From Phallus indusiatus (taxonomy: Eukaryota > Basidiomycota > Agaricomycetes > Phallales > Phallaceae): 64,000 nt of DNA. How positions within the stretch are numbered: the first letter of the stretch is position 1; the number at the start of each line of letters is the position of its first letter. The translations under genes were made by a program, and so were the position numbers. The notes beneath the pieces are model-generated. The model saw nothing but the letters and a program-made list of their open reading frames with translations. It did no database searches and was not told where the DNA came from. Positions 46,231 to 59,452 of the stretch are shown in pieces. Location of the stretch: assembly GCA_027605045.1 (NCBI GenBank), contig JAQFWX010000015.1, positions 480,455 to 544,454 of the forward strand. The letters are read 5' to 3'.

Positions 46231-47048
46231 CATAGTTGTACATAGGTCTAGCCATGAGCTCAATAGAACAGTTCAATGGTCTCTGTTAATTATCCATCAT
46301 AGCTGGCAGCAGTAACTGTCTATGATTAATCGAGATCGCTGAAACCCCCGATAATGTCCGACATGATGTAACCCGGTGGAATACACATCAGGAAAAAGGT
46401 TCCGGCGCTTGTAAATGGAGCCAAATTACGGACGCTGGTTCTGAATATGAAACCCTATGAATCCCCACGTAGGCCGCGTAATTCACTCTCGTTCATGTAC
46501 CATCTTGTACCACTCCGGACAATTCACCCGTACAGCGTAGAATGCTATAAAGTATATAAGGTCTTGTAGTCCAAGGGTAAATACAGACTTCTTCATAGTT
46601 TTCTTCTATCTATGAACCACTGAGTAAACCTTTACTTATTACCAAGGGGAGGCAGGGAAAAAAATAAATGACATCAACTCCCTAAACAATAACAAGCCCT
46701 TCTGGACGCCTCCACCCCTTACGTAATGGGCGTCTAATTACCATAAAAGGAAGTTGAGTTTGAAATATGAGCGTCTAATATCTTGACGAGGTCGTCGTGA
46801 CATTATCAATGTGTCAGCATGTCACGTGTGTCACATGTAACGCGTCACATTGTCACTATGTGACACCGTTAGGAAACCACGTCCGGTTCATTTCAAGTTC
46901 ATTTGGTGACTTGATAGATAGCTACAATGAAAATGGAGATGTAATTCTTGAACGTAGCCTTCACGGGCCGTTGCGACTTATATAATTAGGGTTAAGACTA
47001 GGGTTAACGCTAACGCTAACAAGGGGTCGCGGACCACCCCCCCCCTAC

Positions 47049-47417
47049 CTAGTCCCGGTCTGGGCGCTTATTTGTTGCCTCCCCTTGCTTATTACAGTTG
47101 AGTACATAGTTGCTGATGTTTCTATCAGCCACCTCAGGCACTTGCAAGGCCAAATCCAACATCTGTTTAGGGTATTCTTCTTCATCGCATGCGCACTTCG
47201 CTTGGTTTTGAAGCCGTGCCAACATGGACACTGGGCGGGCCCCGCGACAAAGGGCCACACCAAGCAGCATTGGAACATTGCCCGCTTCTACAAATGCATG
47301 ACGTATTAGTGGAGCTTTCGAGGATGGTGATTGGCCATCATCGCTCCACGGCTCCACAAGCGCTTGCTCGAGTTCAATTGGTATATAACCTTCCTCTCTC
47401 TCTCTTTGACGATACAC
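47049..47417 (-). other. 122-codon open frame of unknown nature
   Basis: Starts MYRQREREEGYIP and has an even, globular-looking composition with four cysteines (LCRG, KCAC, LNCN). I recognise no family, see no introns and no clear promoter, and it lies in a repeat-rich region next to a run of ten Cs on the plus strand. It could be a lineage-specific gene, a transposon-derived fragment or chance. Confidence 0.25.
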
Positions 47418-48053
47418 GCCTCTATCCTCTCAACTGCCACCGCGGTTCCCTTTAAGCAATGGTAGGCACTATAGTTTTCTTATCCCAAGTTACGAATAGA
47501 CTATTAGAATTAGAACTATTATAGATTACTATATTATGTACTTTGAATTTGTAGTAGTAGTACTTAGAACTCATGATTAATAAAATGTTATTTGTGATAT
47601 ATATACATGATAGCAGCTGAGCTGCGCCCAATATTGCAAGATTGATTATGCAGCGTAAAATTCAAAAATGGCTACAAGGTCTACATTTGATCAAATAAAT
47701 ACAATTCAGTAGTGAATCACATAAAATCTTTCATTTACGAAAAAAAATATTTATTATGTCGAAATACATAGTACTACAAAATTCTAGGCCCGTCTACAAA
47801 GTAGTACATAAGCCGGGAGAGTCGTACAGAGCTAAAAATGGTATGTAGCGTATGTAGCGCGACGTACCATAGCCCCTTTTTCCTGATGCACACACATCAA
47901 CAACTCGCATGAAAGAAATATTTCGTATTATTTAACTTCGGTTTCATGGAGATTTATATACGCCGTGGGCCGTGGGGTATTGTAATAACATTCAATAATA
48001 CATTCAAATAAAGCAAGTTGGTAGTCCAACAACCTAAATCTAAGACGCGCATG

Positions 48054-49942
48054 TTAAACAGCTAGAACCGGACCGAATAACTCGTTTAGCCGTTGGGAGA
48101 ATATCTGTTCAGAAACCTTTCTACGAATATTTCCTTTCTAAGGTATCAAAATTAATGTTACTGTATACCCAGAGAGATAGTAATATTCACCAGCGTCCGA
48201 GGTAAAGATTCCTTTGGAACAACAATAATATGATCCCGTGTTACGCGTTCGTGCTTATAAACATTGGCATTATACGTTAACAGGTGGTGATCGATCAACG
48301 AAATAAGCCGCTCTTCATCGTCATTGTCTATTTTCGGCTCCACGAGAAGAGTAGGAGCGGGGCGATAGGCACCAATTACCACACATGCATGGACAATATC
48401 ACCGCAAGTCTTGCGAACGTGGTTTTCGATGCTTCTATAAAACTCTCAACATGGAAGAAATACTCAGAGAAAAAATCAGGGGCATACATTGTGTCGCATA
48501 TCCTCGCATTGTCCATCTTAATTAAGTCATCCAAGCGGCCTTTATATCGGTAACAACCTTTGCGAACTTCTTCAAATATATCATTTGTGTGAAAGTATCC
48601 ATCAATTTTCGACCGAGAGATTGGATGAGGGCAATCTGCCGAGCTTGGAAGAATAACCAATTCCTTAAAGTTATAAGTTTTATCTGTATTTAAAGTCACT
48701 TCTGTATCCCCGTCGGTATACGAAAGAGACTGAAATTCATGGTGAAGCCCATCGAGGCTTAAAGATATAAGATGTGTTGGATTTTGCTTCAACCCGACCA
48801 GAACGACGCCACATTCAGTTGAACCAAATAAATTCTGCATTAAATTTTAGGACTGCATGCTGTGAAAGTTAAGGTTACTCACCACAAGAGGTAACTTATT
48901 CGCGACTGCCCATTCTACTTCATCATCGGGTAAAGCCGAGCCCATGACCGGAATTTCATCCATAGACTTTAACGCGTTCAGAAGGGTCCTATCCGTTTTG
49001 GAGTTCTGTAAATGTACTCGCAAAAATGATGTGAATTGACCAAACACTGTTAAGTGGCATTCTTGATACATTCGAAGTAACATCGAAGAATTGAAGTTCG
49101 GTTTGAGTAGAATGAGTGTTCCAGTGAACGTAACAACCATGAAAAATTCTATGAAAAGATTTGAAAAAAATTAACCCCTTTATATTAACGAAGCTCACCA
49201 ACAGTTTGTGCGCAATGACAAAAGGAACCGAATTGAGCAGTTACGAGTGGTGTCTTTCTTCGGCTCATATCCAGAACATATTTCCTTTTTCTCATAATGG
49301 TTTCGAAGTTGCGAAAGGAATACCGAACTAATTTGCATCTACCTCCGGAAGATCCACTTGTATTCGCGATCCAGACAGTTTTTTCGGGAGAGATTTCAGC
49401 CGGAATCGGGGGAAGTATGTCTTGATTGATTTCATCTGGGTAACTATTCGTGTCTTTGATAGTGAATAATTCGCAGAGTTTGAATTTTGAGAGATCATTT
49501 TTGAGAAGGGAAGGGTCTACGAATAGTGCAATAGCATTTGATTCGCCTAAGAGATCGGAAATAATGCCGGTTGATGTGTTTGAAAGTTCGATATTGAGAA
49601 GGTGGGGGATACAACCCGCTCTCATTATAGCAAAGATATGAACGACATCCGAATACGTAACTCCCAAGGTCCTATAGTGAGTTAGTCAGTCTGGGAATCA
49701 ATCGTAATGAAGGGTGCTAAACCTAACCATATTCCAATGACAGACCCCTTCGACCAAGATTTCTGACATAGAGTATGGCAAGCGACTCGTTCAACGTCAG
49801 CAAAGAATTGAGCATAAGTAATATCTTCCCAAACCCCATTGGACGACGTAGGAAGCTTGAACAAGACTGAGTCTGGGTTCTTAGCGGAGGCTTGACATAT
49901 CAATTCAATAGGCGCGAAATTAGGTATATCGATAATGGACAT
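48054..49942 (-). CDS. Stand-alone adenylate-forming enzyme (NRPS-like A domain)
   Basis: Seven or so exons join to roughly 560 residues, starting MSIIDIPNFAPIEL. Core motifs of the acyl-adenylate superfamily appear in order: ANTSGSSGGRCKLV (P-loop-like A3), NLFGSTECG (A5), GYFHTNDIFEE (A7), YKGRLDDLIKM (A8) and LPRTLKGNIRR (A10), which supplies the catalytic lysine. A7 has HTND where TGD is usual. The protein ends about 20 residues after A10, with no carrier, reductase or thioesterase domain, so it probably activates a free carboxylic acid as AMP ester for transfer to CoA or a partner protein. Substrate unknown. Two joins (near 48420 and 48145) were chosen because they restore motif frame. 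Neighbours do not form an obvious biosynthetic cluster. Confidence 0.85.
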
Positions 49943-52471
49943 AGCGTCGAACGATTCCGGAGACAGATGTCTGAGTCGACAATGGTTTCTTTGGGTCCTT
50001 TTAAGTTTTTTCTAAAGTTAAAGTAATTAACGCACTGAGCTCTTCTTAAGATTGTCGATGTCAAGCTGCGCACCGGAATAGGATGCGGGTACCCAGGGCA
50101 CATGCATCAAAAACCGAACTTACAACCGGCGGCATATAGCACTGACCAAAGATTACCAGGTTTAGTACGTGGCAATCCGTTATTCTTTACGCCATGCGAC
50201 TACCTTTTACAAATTGCAAATGAAATAAAAGTTTGAATTGACTTGAAGGTAGTGACGGTTGTCGTCGGTGATTCAGGACTGACCTACATTTTACTAATGG
50301 CGCCAAATCGGCCTAATCGTCGCTGGGCGTGTGAGTGGTGGTTTTGCCTACTACATGAATAATACTCTTCAGGATAGTTCAATTATGAAACGAAACTGAA
50401 TACATACTTGAAATGAATATATGCTTGACAGCACATTCTACGCCAAAAGCTGCTTCTTGGCGAACTTCTTGGCCATATTCCAATTTATGAGTCAGAACCG
50501 GAATGAGGCGATGAATTGTCAACCGGAAGTGAGCGTATCCGGAAAGACTTCCCGTAATTGTGTGCCTTAACCAAGCGCAGAAATGGAAAATGTAATGGGA
50601 CCAAGATTCTGGAGAATAATGTAAAATGAACAGCGCCTTTAAAGATTGAAGGTGTGGGAGGGACAACTGCGGATTTCCTTGTGGTATGCAGATAAAAAAT
50701 TATATTAATTCTGGAGGATTCGTCCATTGATCTCGTTTAGTGTTTGTAATACATACCGCGTAGCACAGTTTAATACAGCTACGGTCATATGAATTAGAAC
50801 CCTTTTGTAGAAACAAATGAATCTAAAATCCAAAGTTAAATTGCCATAACAGGGCACACACCTCCTGTAAAAACCTCAATTTGAGAATGTCAATGTGGAC
50901 TTTAATTTAGTTCGGCATTGAGATAGTTTCGCTCCTGGTTTGAGCTGAGTAAGGAAAGACCTCAAGCCAGACATCGAGACAACCATATTAAATCTTCCTT
51001 TAGCTTCTTATAAGGCCACAAATGATGATTGGAAGCGCAGTGTTCTTGCTTTAATGTGCCTTCAATTGAAGTGTGTGTTCTGTTCCAGCAAGGATCAAGG
51101 AGCAACAACGTACGTGGGTAAACCCAGCATTCCTGGATGACTTTGAAAACCAGGAATACCTCAAATCTCTAGGAAGCTTGCTTCAAATCGTCGTTCTCAA
51201 TTATTTTTTGCCAGTGTTACGCAACCTTCATCGTAATAGCAGCCCGAACATCAACCAATACGCCATGGCAAACACTAGACGTGGGTGATCGTAAGAAATC
51301 AAGTTCAAGTCCCCACGTGGTATATATGTGATATATCAAAACCGTTGTCGTATCACTCCTGAGGAGTAGGCGCAAATGTCAAACCAGACACTATTTCAAA
51401 AACTCTGGCACAGCGCATTAAGTACATATGATCAAACGTCGTGGGGATATAAAACAAGGTCGCACCATTTGACTTCCCGGTGTTCATGGGACTCGGTTGG
51501 TTTTTTTCCCCATTGGACTTTACTATCCTAAAAAAGGAGTTGATAATAATTCGGAGGAAACGGCGAATATACAAGAAAGCGAAAAACTGAATTCTTTGAT
51601 CGAATACTTACGGCAGGATGTAAACTGTCTTATTGAACAACCGTCAGTTGGTTAGTGGAACAACGTTTCGTCTGCAATCCACATATTAAATCCTTTGTTT
51701 TGAGCGTACTTCAAAACGTCTCCTTTGTCGTTCGATATAACATATTTTCGTGAAGACAAGAAAAATCTGAGAACTTGCCCAATTACCAGGCGGAGTTTCA
51801 ATAATTTCGCCGCCGTCAAATCGAAGAAATGTTTCTTTATCTCTTGATATTTAGCTCTGGGTATACGTATTCACTTCGCGAGTCATCTGAGCCTTACACG
51901 TTCGCTAGCAATTTATTAATTTGAAAAACAGAACGTAATTAGCAATCAAGCTCGGTATATTCTGACTAAACATCATCCTGGAAATCATCTATCTCCTAAT
52001 AGCAAAGAAGCTTCTTCCATATCAACTAAAGGTATTATCTACAGAATCGAGTGGAGGAAATCACGAAAGGATTATTTTAAGTATTATGTCCATAGCTCCG
52101 TACATACACGCATCGTAATACTCTATGAGCGTATGACGGGCGAATCCATAGTATGTAAAATAAAACGATAGAAAAAGGATGATAATGAAAGGATGGTATA
52201 AGACTAAAGAGCGCAGGTGAAGACAGAGTCGAGAGAAAAGGGAAAAGTGAAACATCGTCATTATGGTATTACAAAGCCGAAACATGAGAGATTGAGAGAA
52301 AGTGAGGAGTGGAGCAGACATGAAAAGTAGCGTATGTAAAGTGGTGGGGGGTATCACAGTGTACATATAAATAACAGAACGAAAGCGAAAGCGTCAATAT
52401 ATTAAAGGAAAAGAAAAGAGAAAAGAAAAGAGAACAGTTCATTCATTGCTTCCTTCAGAGTCCAGGTCCAT
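49943..52471. other. Spacer of about 2.5 kb, no gene recognised
   Basis: Begins with the adenylate-forming enzyme's promoter and ends with the kinase's 3' region (GA-rich near 52380-52440). A minus-strand frame at 50379-50666 (95 residues) and a plus-strand frame at 51073-51288 (71 residues) are open but unrecognised and not joined to other exons. Confidence 0.45.
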
Positions 52472-55400
52472 TCATTCCTCCTCTTCTCCTTCGTCTTCTT
52501 CCTGTATAGCCTGTTTAAAAGCGGGCTCTGCGCGTCCTGGAAGTTGTCGACGAGTTGATCGGGTTTCTTCAGTAACTGGCAATGGAGCAGACGTCATCGC
52601 AGGAGAATGACCAGCCTTTTGTTGACGACCAGTTGGATTCCTAGTATTCAAATTACGTTTGCCTTGTTGTGTTCGTCCTTTACCTCGAGAAGATTGTCCA
52701 AGCCCAAGACTAAGATTAAGATTCAGCGGTTCCGGTCGGTGATAAGTTTCCAAAGCGGTGGAAATGGAAGGCGATACAGAGCCGGTGTTAGAATTGTTAC
52801 TGCCACTGCTGGTACTAGCCATCAAAGATAACGCCGCAGATTGACCTAATCCGCCCACGAATGGTCCGTCGTCATCTTCATCTATCCAGTCATCGTCGTC
52901 CAAACTGAGTGACGGGCGTCCCGAAAACACATCACGCACACTCGCTCGAGGGTCATCCGTGAACAGAACCTCAAACAAAGGCGCTTCAGTTGATCGTGAT
53001 TTCCATCCAGGCGGTTCAGGGCCCCAGGCTTTCCTCCAGCTGGACCTTCCACCAAGCGTAGGCTGCTGAAACGGTGTTGTCTTCTTATGCGCGACTAGCA
53101 CGGTCGTGCTATACGAGCGACGAGGCGTTTCATCGGAGTCCTGACGCGATTGAGGACGGAAAGGCGATCCTCGTCCATTAGCTTCGGCTTCACTTGCTTC
53201 ATGATACGACCCGGGACGAGACGAAGGAGCAGAATGAAGTGAAGACGCAATTGAATTAGATCGCACGTGCGGTGGATGGTGGACGGTGACAACTTGACGA
53301 ATCACTCTCGTTGTTGATGAACCCGACCCGGCTCGACGGTGATACCTCTGAAGTGGCGAATCCGTTCGTCTGAGACTACGTCTCCCAGACCCCGTCGAAC
53401 TACCAGACGGCGAACCCGATCGGCGCATGTGCGGTAAGCCAGGTGTCGTCACTTTGAAACTTCGAATCGAAGAAGGACGAGACGGGTATTCCCCACGCTC
53501 TGAAGTAGGCGTGCGAGTTCCAAACGAACGACGTCTCGGTGTGAATGGGTCTTCTGGGACTGGCTGAAACTCGAACGACAGTCGGCGATTTGAGGTTACG
53601 GATGACCTGCGCGAGTTCACGCTGCTGGATCTTCGTGAAGAAGCAGAAGGTCGTTTGCTATGACCACCACCACCACCACCCCGTCTCGACGCCGATCCAG
53701 CCCCACTAGGTCGTTTACTCCGACCACGCACGGAATTCGTCGACGAAAGAGGCGGCGCAGTCGTCAATGACAAATGCTGCAGCTTCTGCTGATTGTTGCT
53801 GTTATTGTTATTGTTATTGTTATTAGTATTATCCGAGCCTTTACGTTTCCCCTTCCGATCTTCGTGAAACCACATCCGGAACGCATGTAAAATGCTAGCC
53901 CTTGCACGTTGTTTACCACTACTTCCTGAACCGACAGTATTAGATTGAGCGGGTGATTGTGCTTCTTTCAGAGGATTGGTAGAAGATGCTGATGCATTTA
54001 TAGCTGACGTAGATGGAGCTATAACCCATGGAGAGGCAGGAGCCGAGGGTACATTGCTCAATGCAGATGCTTCAACCAAAGGAGCAGGCGTAGTATCCTT
54101 GCTTGGTTTCAAAGGCGGTGACTTGGTCAGCTTGTTCGAAGGTTTCGTTTCATCCGAGCCTGAATGGGAACGACGTTCTTTCTCCTTCTCCTTTTCCTCC
54201 CTCTCCTTGTCCTTATCCTTATCCTTATCCTTGTCCTTGTCCTTCTCCCTTTCCTTATCCTTTTCCTTCTCTCTTTCCTTGTCCTTATCCTTTTCCTTTT
54301 CCTTATCCTTCTCCCTTTCCTTCTCACTCTCCTCCTTCCTCACCCTCTCATCCGACTTCTTCCTCACCAACCCAGCAGCCTCCAACGCCGTCGTCGCACG
54401 CTGCATAATACTAACACTCGCTGACCGAGGTTTCGTTCCACGGCCTTTCGAAGACGCAGGCGACGAAGTAGGAGAAGCCTTTTGACTCGGATCAGGCGAC
54501 ATAGAAGTCATCGGTGGCGAAAGTAGAGCTGGGGATATCACTGGAGATGGTGTTTTGGGTCTGTCGCGGTCGCGATCACGGTCGGTTTGTGGGAATGTAG
54601 GTGTGGGCGGGACAATGCCAATGTCGAGGTCAGGTGTAGATGACTGATGTACGGCTGGAGCAGTTATTTCTTGAGTTGGTGATAAGGTTTCAGGTATCTT
54701 CTCAACTGCAGAATCGGAAGATTCGGATAGATTAATCGAGTTTCTAACACCCGGAGCACATAAAAGCTCTCCACCTCCAGCATTACCGTTGTCTTTCCCT
54801 CGACCATCAGTCTTCTTAGCAGCACTCGAAACAGCAGCAGCAGCAGCTTCATCCATCGCCTTCCGCTCCGCCTTCCTCCTCAACATCCACCACAACGCCC
54901 CCGAACTATCACACGCATCCGTCAACACAGAATGCACCATCTGTCCCGTATCAAACCCAATCGCACTCAAATTATTCAACAACTCCCTCTCAAGAGGCGT
55001 CGAAAACACAATTCCAGCGGGTTTAGTCAGCAGATGAATGAAATCTTGCGGTTGTGGTGGAGGGTGTGATAGAGAGGAGGAGGAGAACCCTGTTGCGGTT
55101 GTGGGAGATGGAACGGAGAGTGTGGATGAGCCTGAGCGGCGTTTTGTGCGTGCCGGTGTTCGACTTGGGAGGAGGGGTTGAGGTGTTTTTGTGCCGGATG
55201 GACTATGGGTTGTTGTTGATGCTGATCCTCCTCCTGGTTCGTCATTTGGAGTTAAATTTGGAGAACATTCGTTGTTGTTGTTTGACTTAGACGGTGTCTG
55301 AACGGCGGAAACTGATGTATCGATAGCGTTGAGACGAGGTAGTTCAGCTTCTAAATTTCGAATCGTGTTTTGACTTAAACCCGAATGTCGAGCCGCCGAA

Positions 55401-56782
55401 TCCGCTGGCGTTGCTGCTGCTGTTGTTGTTTCGTCTGGGGTAGTAGGTGCCGAATTGGAGATTTCAGAAAAGGCAGAATGGTATGTCGTTGAAGTGGTAG
55501 TAGCATCGGAAATGTTGGAAGAAGAGGCCGGAATATGATGGTGATGATCAGGTTCCGGAATGGGATCAGCTTCAGCTGTTGGTTCAGTCGTAGATTGTTC
55601 ATCTTCTTTGGACTTGGTACATGTATTCGGAATCGGACGAGTGAACCAAGGATGTGTAAAGATTTGGCGCATGTCGAATCGCTTTGAAGGATCTTTGTGT
55701 AATATTTTGCTAATAAGATCACGAGCCTCTGTTCAAGATACGTTAAAAGGAAATGAGGATTGAGCAGAGCTTTTTGTTTACCGTTGGTCAACCACTCGGG
55801 ATCATCGTATTCTCCTTTTATAATTTTTTCTTTTTGAATTAGTTCATTATCATCGTCAAATGGTAAAGTTCCGGTGAGAAGCGTATATAAGATGACACCG
55901 AGCGACCAGATGTCAACCTCTAGTTAGAGAGACAGAGGTAAGTCATTAGTGCTGAAGTGCTGAAGAGAAAAACGAGCCTTGTCCTAGATACTTTTGACAC
56001 AAGAGCATCTCAGGTGCTGCGTACCTAAAGAAGGATCAACCTCAACTAAATTATACGAATAAACAGTATCTTTACCCAGTTGTACCGCACCACGTTTCTA
56101 ACATAACCCCACGCTGATACTCCCTCGTAAACCCAAAATCGCTCAACTTGACTCTACACCGCTCATCAAGCAACACATTCTCCAACTTCAAATCACGATG
56201 AACGACGCCTTTATCATGTATATACCCGACAGCGAGACAAAGCTGGCCGAATATGATCCGAGTCTCGTCTTCAGAGAGCCGTCCCTTTTCGACGAGATAG
56301 TCGTATAGTTCGCCGCCGGAGCAGAGCTCGGTGACGAGCCAGATGTGGTTCTCTGTGGCGATGACTTCGTAGAGCTGGGTGACGTGCGGGTGGTGGAGTC
56401 GGCGATGGTGGTGGATTTCGCGGGTGAGATGGGCAGACATGGTTTTTGGGATTTGTTTGATTGCTACGCGGGTTCCGGTGAGTCGGTGAGTTCCCATCCG
56501 AACGGTTCCAAAGGATCCTTTTGAAGAGAAGTGAAGATAAGGATGACACACGAGTAAGGTGGGAGTGAAGGGTTAACCCTATTTACCTTCACCAATAAGT
56601 TTACCCAAAGTATAATTTCCAACAACTTTAATCTTTTGTGAAGACAGTTCTTTGCCAAGTTCATTATAGGCATTAGCCAATTGTGCTTTTTGATTTGTAG
56701 TGAGCGACGTCGAATACTTGTGATGATGATTATGATGATGATGACCGTGAGGAGGAAGAGCGGTAGCAGCAGCAGCAGCCAT
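52472..56782 (-). CDS. CAMK-like serine/threonine protein kinase with a long disordered tail
   Basis: Exons include 56587-56782, 56076-56517 and a final large exon up to about 55730, about 1,360 residues in all. Residues about 55-320 form a complete kinase domain: GEGSFGTV (P-loop), VAIK (Lys), HRDLKLENVLL (catalytic loop), DFGFTREY, CGTTGYAAPEML, VDIWSLGVILYTLLTG and DPSKRF near the end. This pattern is typical of the CAMK/CAMKL group (SNF1, KIN1/2 and KIN4 relatives); I cannot place it more exactly. The following 1,000 or so residues are disordered: Ser/Thr/Pro-rich, a Lys/Glu/Asp run encoded at about 54170-54350, an Asn run and an acidic end. The N-terminus has poly-Ala and His-rich segments. 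One intron in the kinase domain needs a GC donor (about 55974). Confidence 0.92.
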
Positions 56783-58333
56783 TTCGGAGAGGTGTTGTTT
56801 TTTCTTCTTTTCACATAAAAGTACAGAAAAATTAAAATTGCCTGTTGGTGAATTTGATGAAGAAGGATAATATCCATCAAGGTGTTTGTGAGTGATAATT
56901 TAACGATGAATAATAAAAAAGGGCAGGCGTACGTAAGGAACGTAAAAAAAGGTCGACCTGAACGGTTTCTGAGCAAAAGATTTACTTTTGTTTTTTACTC
57001 GCCTTTGTGGGTGTGTGCGGATATTTCAAACTCCGACACAACCACATCATCATTCATCATCATCTTGATCCCGGTCATTTGAGATGACCTGACTGATTTC
57101 CCTGCTTAGATATACATCTTTATGCTGTAGGTGATATATTATTTTATGAGTTATTTCATTTAACTGCACGGCTTTATCAGCATTACTTGACTCAATTCAT
57201 ACTGTTATTTTTGGATTTTCGATGTTTTTATTCTCCACAAGAGATTCAATCTCATATTGACCGGATGACACGATCCAATAGAGCTTTTCTTTGACAATGA
57301 GCAGTGAAACGACTATCCGAGTCAAGGATCAAATACCAGTCATACGAACGGAGATTCAATGGCTCGGGTCGGAAATTGGAATCTCTATGACGTTGAACTA
57401 GTCTGGCTCACATAGTTGCTCCATGGCAGCCAATTTGAGCACTGGAGACATCGGGACGCGGAAGAACTACCCAATTGGATTTGTTCAACAGTCAAGTGGC
57501 GATTCGTCAACGTGTCGACGTTTGAAAAGTGGGGCACTGAGGCTGTGTCGTTCCTGTGTTATTGGATCCGGCAAAAAACGGCATCTCCAGAAAATTGTTC
57601 ATAAATCAATTTGTCGATTTTCCTATCAAGCTTTTGACATTTTAGCTTGTTTTTTTTGTGGCCTGTGCTTGGCTTGTGCTAATTAAATCATTATGTACAT
57701 ATTGGTTTCGCGGCTAGTCACGATGTGACCTAGTGACTACGCGTCGCGTCGCGCATATATATCTTGTCAATGTTGTTGCATAGCCACCTGATCTCTTGTT
57801 AAATGAAATCATTTGAGTGCTTCCAGTGGTCGGTTATTGAAGGTAGTTCATATGAATAATCAGCTGGGGGTCGATAGTATTGTGATAACGCAGCCGCGAA
57901 AAGCCTGGACAGAGTTTTTCAAAGCTCAAAAGGGAACTTTTGGATGTCAGTGCCAGTCTTCTGTGTGTTGGAAGTGTTAATATCACAAAAACGAGACGGT
58001 GACGTATTATACGAAGCAGATGACGGGTAAATTCATTATGCGGTGTGCATGATGGTGCATAGTCCGAAAAGGAATCATTTACGAGATCCCAAAGTATCAT
58101 TAAAAAAGGGTCCACGTGTTTTATTTGGGGAACGTGGTTTCATAAGTTCGTTTTGCCATTATCAAGTGTTATGGATTCCAAGTCTTGTTGATAGTCATCG
58201 ATGAAGTACAAAGTATCTATTGCATGCTTTTTCAAGTGCTTAATGAAAAAAATTCAGTATTACGAGCTATGGAGTATACATATTTATAAAAGCAGTGTAT
58301 AAGTTAATGTGATAATATGTGATTTGTCCCCTA
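56783..58333. other. Spacer between YTH1 3' end and kinase 5' end
   Basis: About 1.5 kb. The first part should be the kinase promoter. Plus-strand frames at 57416-57604 and 57423-57686 overlap and show no motif. No gene recognised. Confidence 0.5.
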
Positions 58334-59452
58334 TTAATCGTCGTCGAATCGACGCTGTGAAGCGCGATCCAAACCACCCCTATTACCAGGAACGTTTCGA
58401 TTAGGACAATGGTTCGCATAATGTCCGTCTACGGGTGAATAACGTGAGAAGTTTGTTATATGGTTCAGATTTCGAGAAAACACTCTTACTTTTACCACAT
58501 TTGAAACATACAACTTCGTCTAAATTACGTCTAATGACAGGAGCCGTACCACCACCACCACCGCCACCACCTCCAGAAGCGGCTTGATTTGGGATACCGG
58601 GCTGAAATGGTCTTTCGTATTCGCCATGTCTTCCGAATCCTGGGGGTGGTGGGCCTAGTTCGCGATGTGATGAGATTAAAGGAGCTGTGTAGTCCGATAT
58701 CTTGGGGAGATCAGGTTTTGGACTAGAAAAAAAAGTTAAAGAAAGCGCAAAAGATATGTAATAGTACTTACTGTCCACGTGGACAATCGGAGCCCATTGG
58801 GCATAACCCAGTGAGATATAGCTGACATGCCACACGTCTAACATGCTTTCTCGGGCAAATGGGGCCTAGATACAACAAATAAATGAGAAAACGTGTTTTT
58901 ATTTCATATGAGGAGAAAAGCTAACCTAATTTGCAGAAGCCACGCTTATAGTCTGGGCATTCTATTTTGCGTTCCTTGGGATGAGCGTAGAGACACTCGT
59001 CACCAGCCGAACAGTAGCCATACTTGGCATACCACCAGCACTCTGGCATTCGTCTGAGATTGTACTCATGCAAGAATTCACAAGCATCTGATTTTTTGCA
59101 GAGACCGCGGAGCCAGTGCTTGCAGACTGTGGCGAGACGTTCGCCGGGACGAGGATGAGACAAGTCCTTTGGGCGGAAATTGAGGGGAGAAGGGGAAGTG
59201 TGGCGGAGAGGACAGTGGATAGGACCGAGGGGACATCCAGCAGGTGTAAGTGCCAATCTGCAGATTTGCTCGTCTGCGGGGAGAATATGAGAATGGGGTA
59301 GTGATTAGTCAGCGTAACTCACCTCTGTCCAACTTGAGACCAAGCTCATTCTTGATATACGACTCTGCTGGCAGACTGACCTGGTGGAAATGAGGCTTGA
59401 CAATGTCCTGCAATGGTCCTGGGGCACTCAGCGGGTTCGCAGTCGCAGCCAT
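58334..59452 (-). CDS. YTH1: mRNA 3'-end-processing zinc-finger protein YTH1/CPSF30
   Basis: Five exons from MAATANPLSAPGP to RRFDDD. Five CCCH zinc fingers in a row: ICRLALTPAGC..CPLRH, VCKHWLRGLC..CEFLH, ECWWYAKYGYC..CLYAH, ECPDYKRGFCKLGPICPRKH, and ACQLYLTGLC..CPRGH, the last completed across an intron. A Gly-rich linker (GGGGGGGGG) follows, then a CCHC zinc knuckle CFKCGKNGHYANHC, again completed across an intron. This architecture is that of CPSF30 with its knuckle; the yeast protein YTH1 lacks the knuckle. It is a subunit of the nuclear cleavage and polyadenylation factor and binds the AAUAAA-type signal. Finger 1 has six rather than five residues between its second and third cysteine. 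The gene is divergent from the RING protein, with 163 bp between start codons. Confidence 0.95.

Larger units (their letters stand above)
43888..48053. other. Repeat-rich spacer of about 4 kb
   Basis: No conserved gene recognised. Contents: GATAGA-rich short repeats at 44685-44760; the tandem repeat at 46080-46230 whose motif reads in the opposite direction; a GTCAC-rich patch at 46810-46865; a telomere-like TTAGGGTTA stretch at about 46986-47010; and a 122-residue minus-strand frame at 47049-47417 of unknown nature. A 70-residue minus frame at 45370-45582 also has no known motif. Confidence 0.5.

Noticed and set aside
51280..51330. TTCAAGT segment resembling a tRNA T-loop
   Set aside because: The flanking bases do not form a T stem or acceptor stem.
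53976..54485. A 169-codon plus-strand frame rich in Ser, Leu and Phe
   Set aside because: It is the complement of the Lys/Glu/Asp repeat in the kinase tail and has no independent support.
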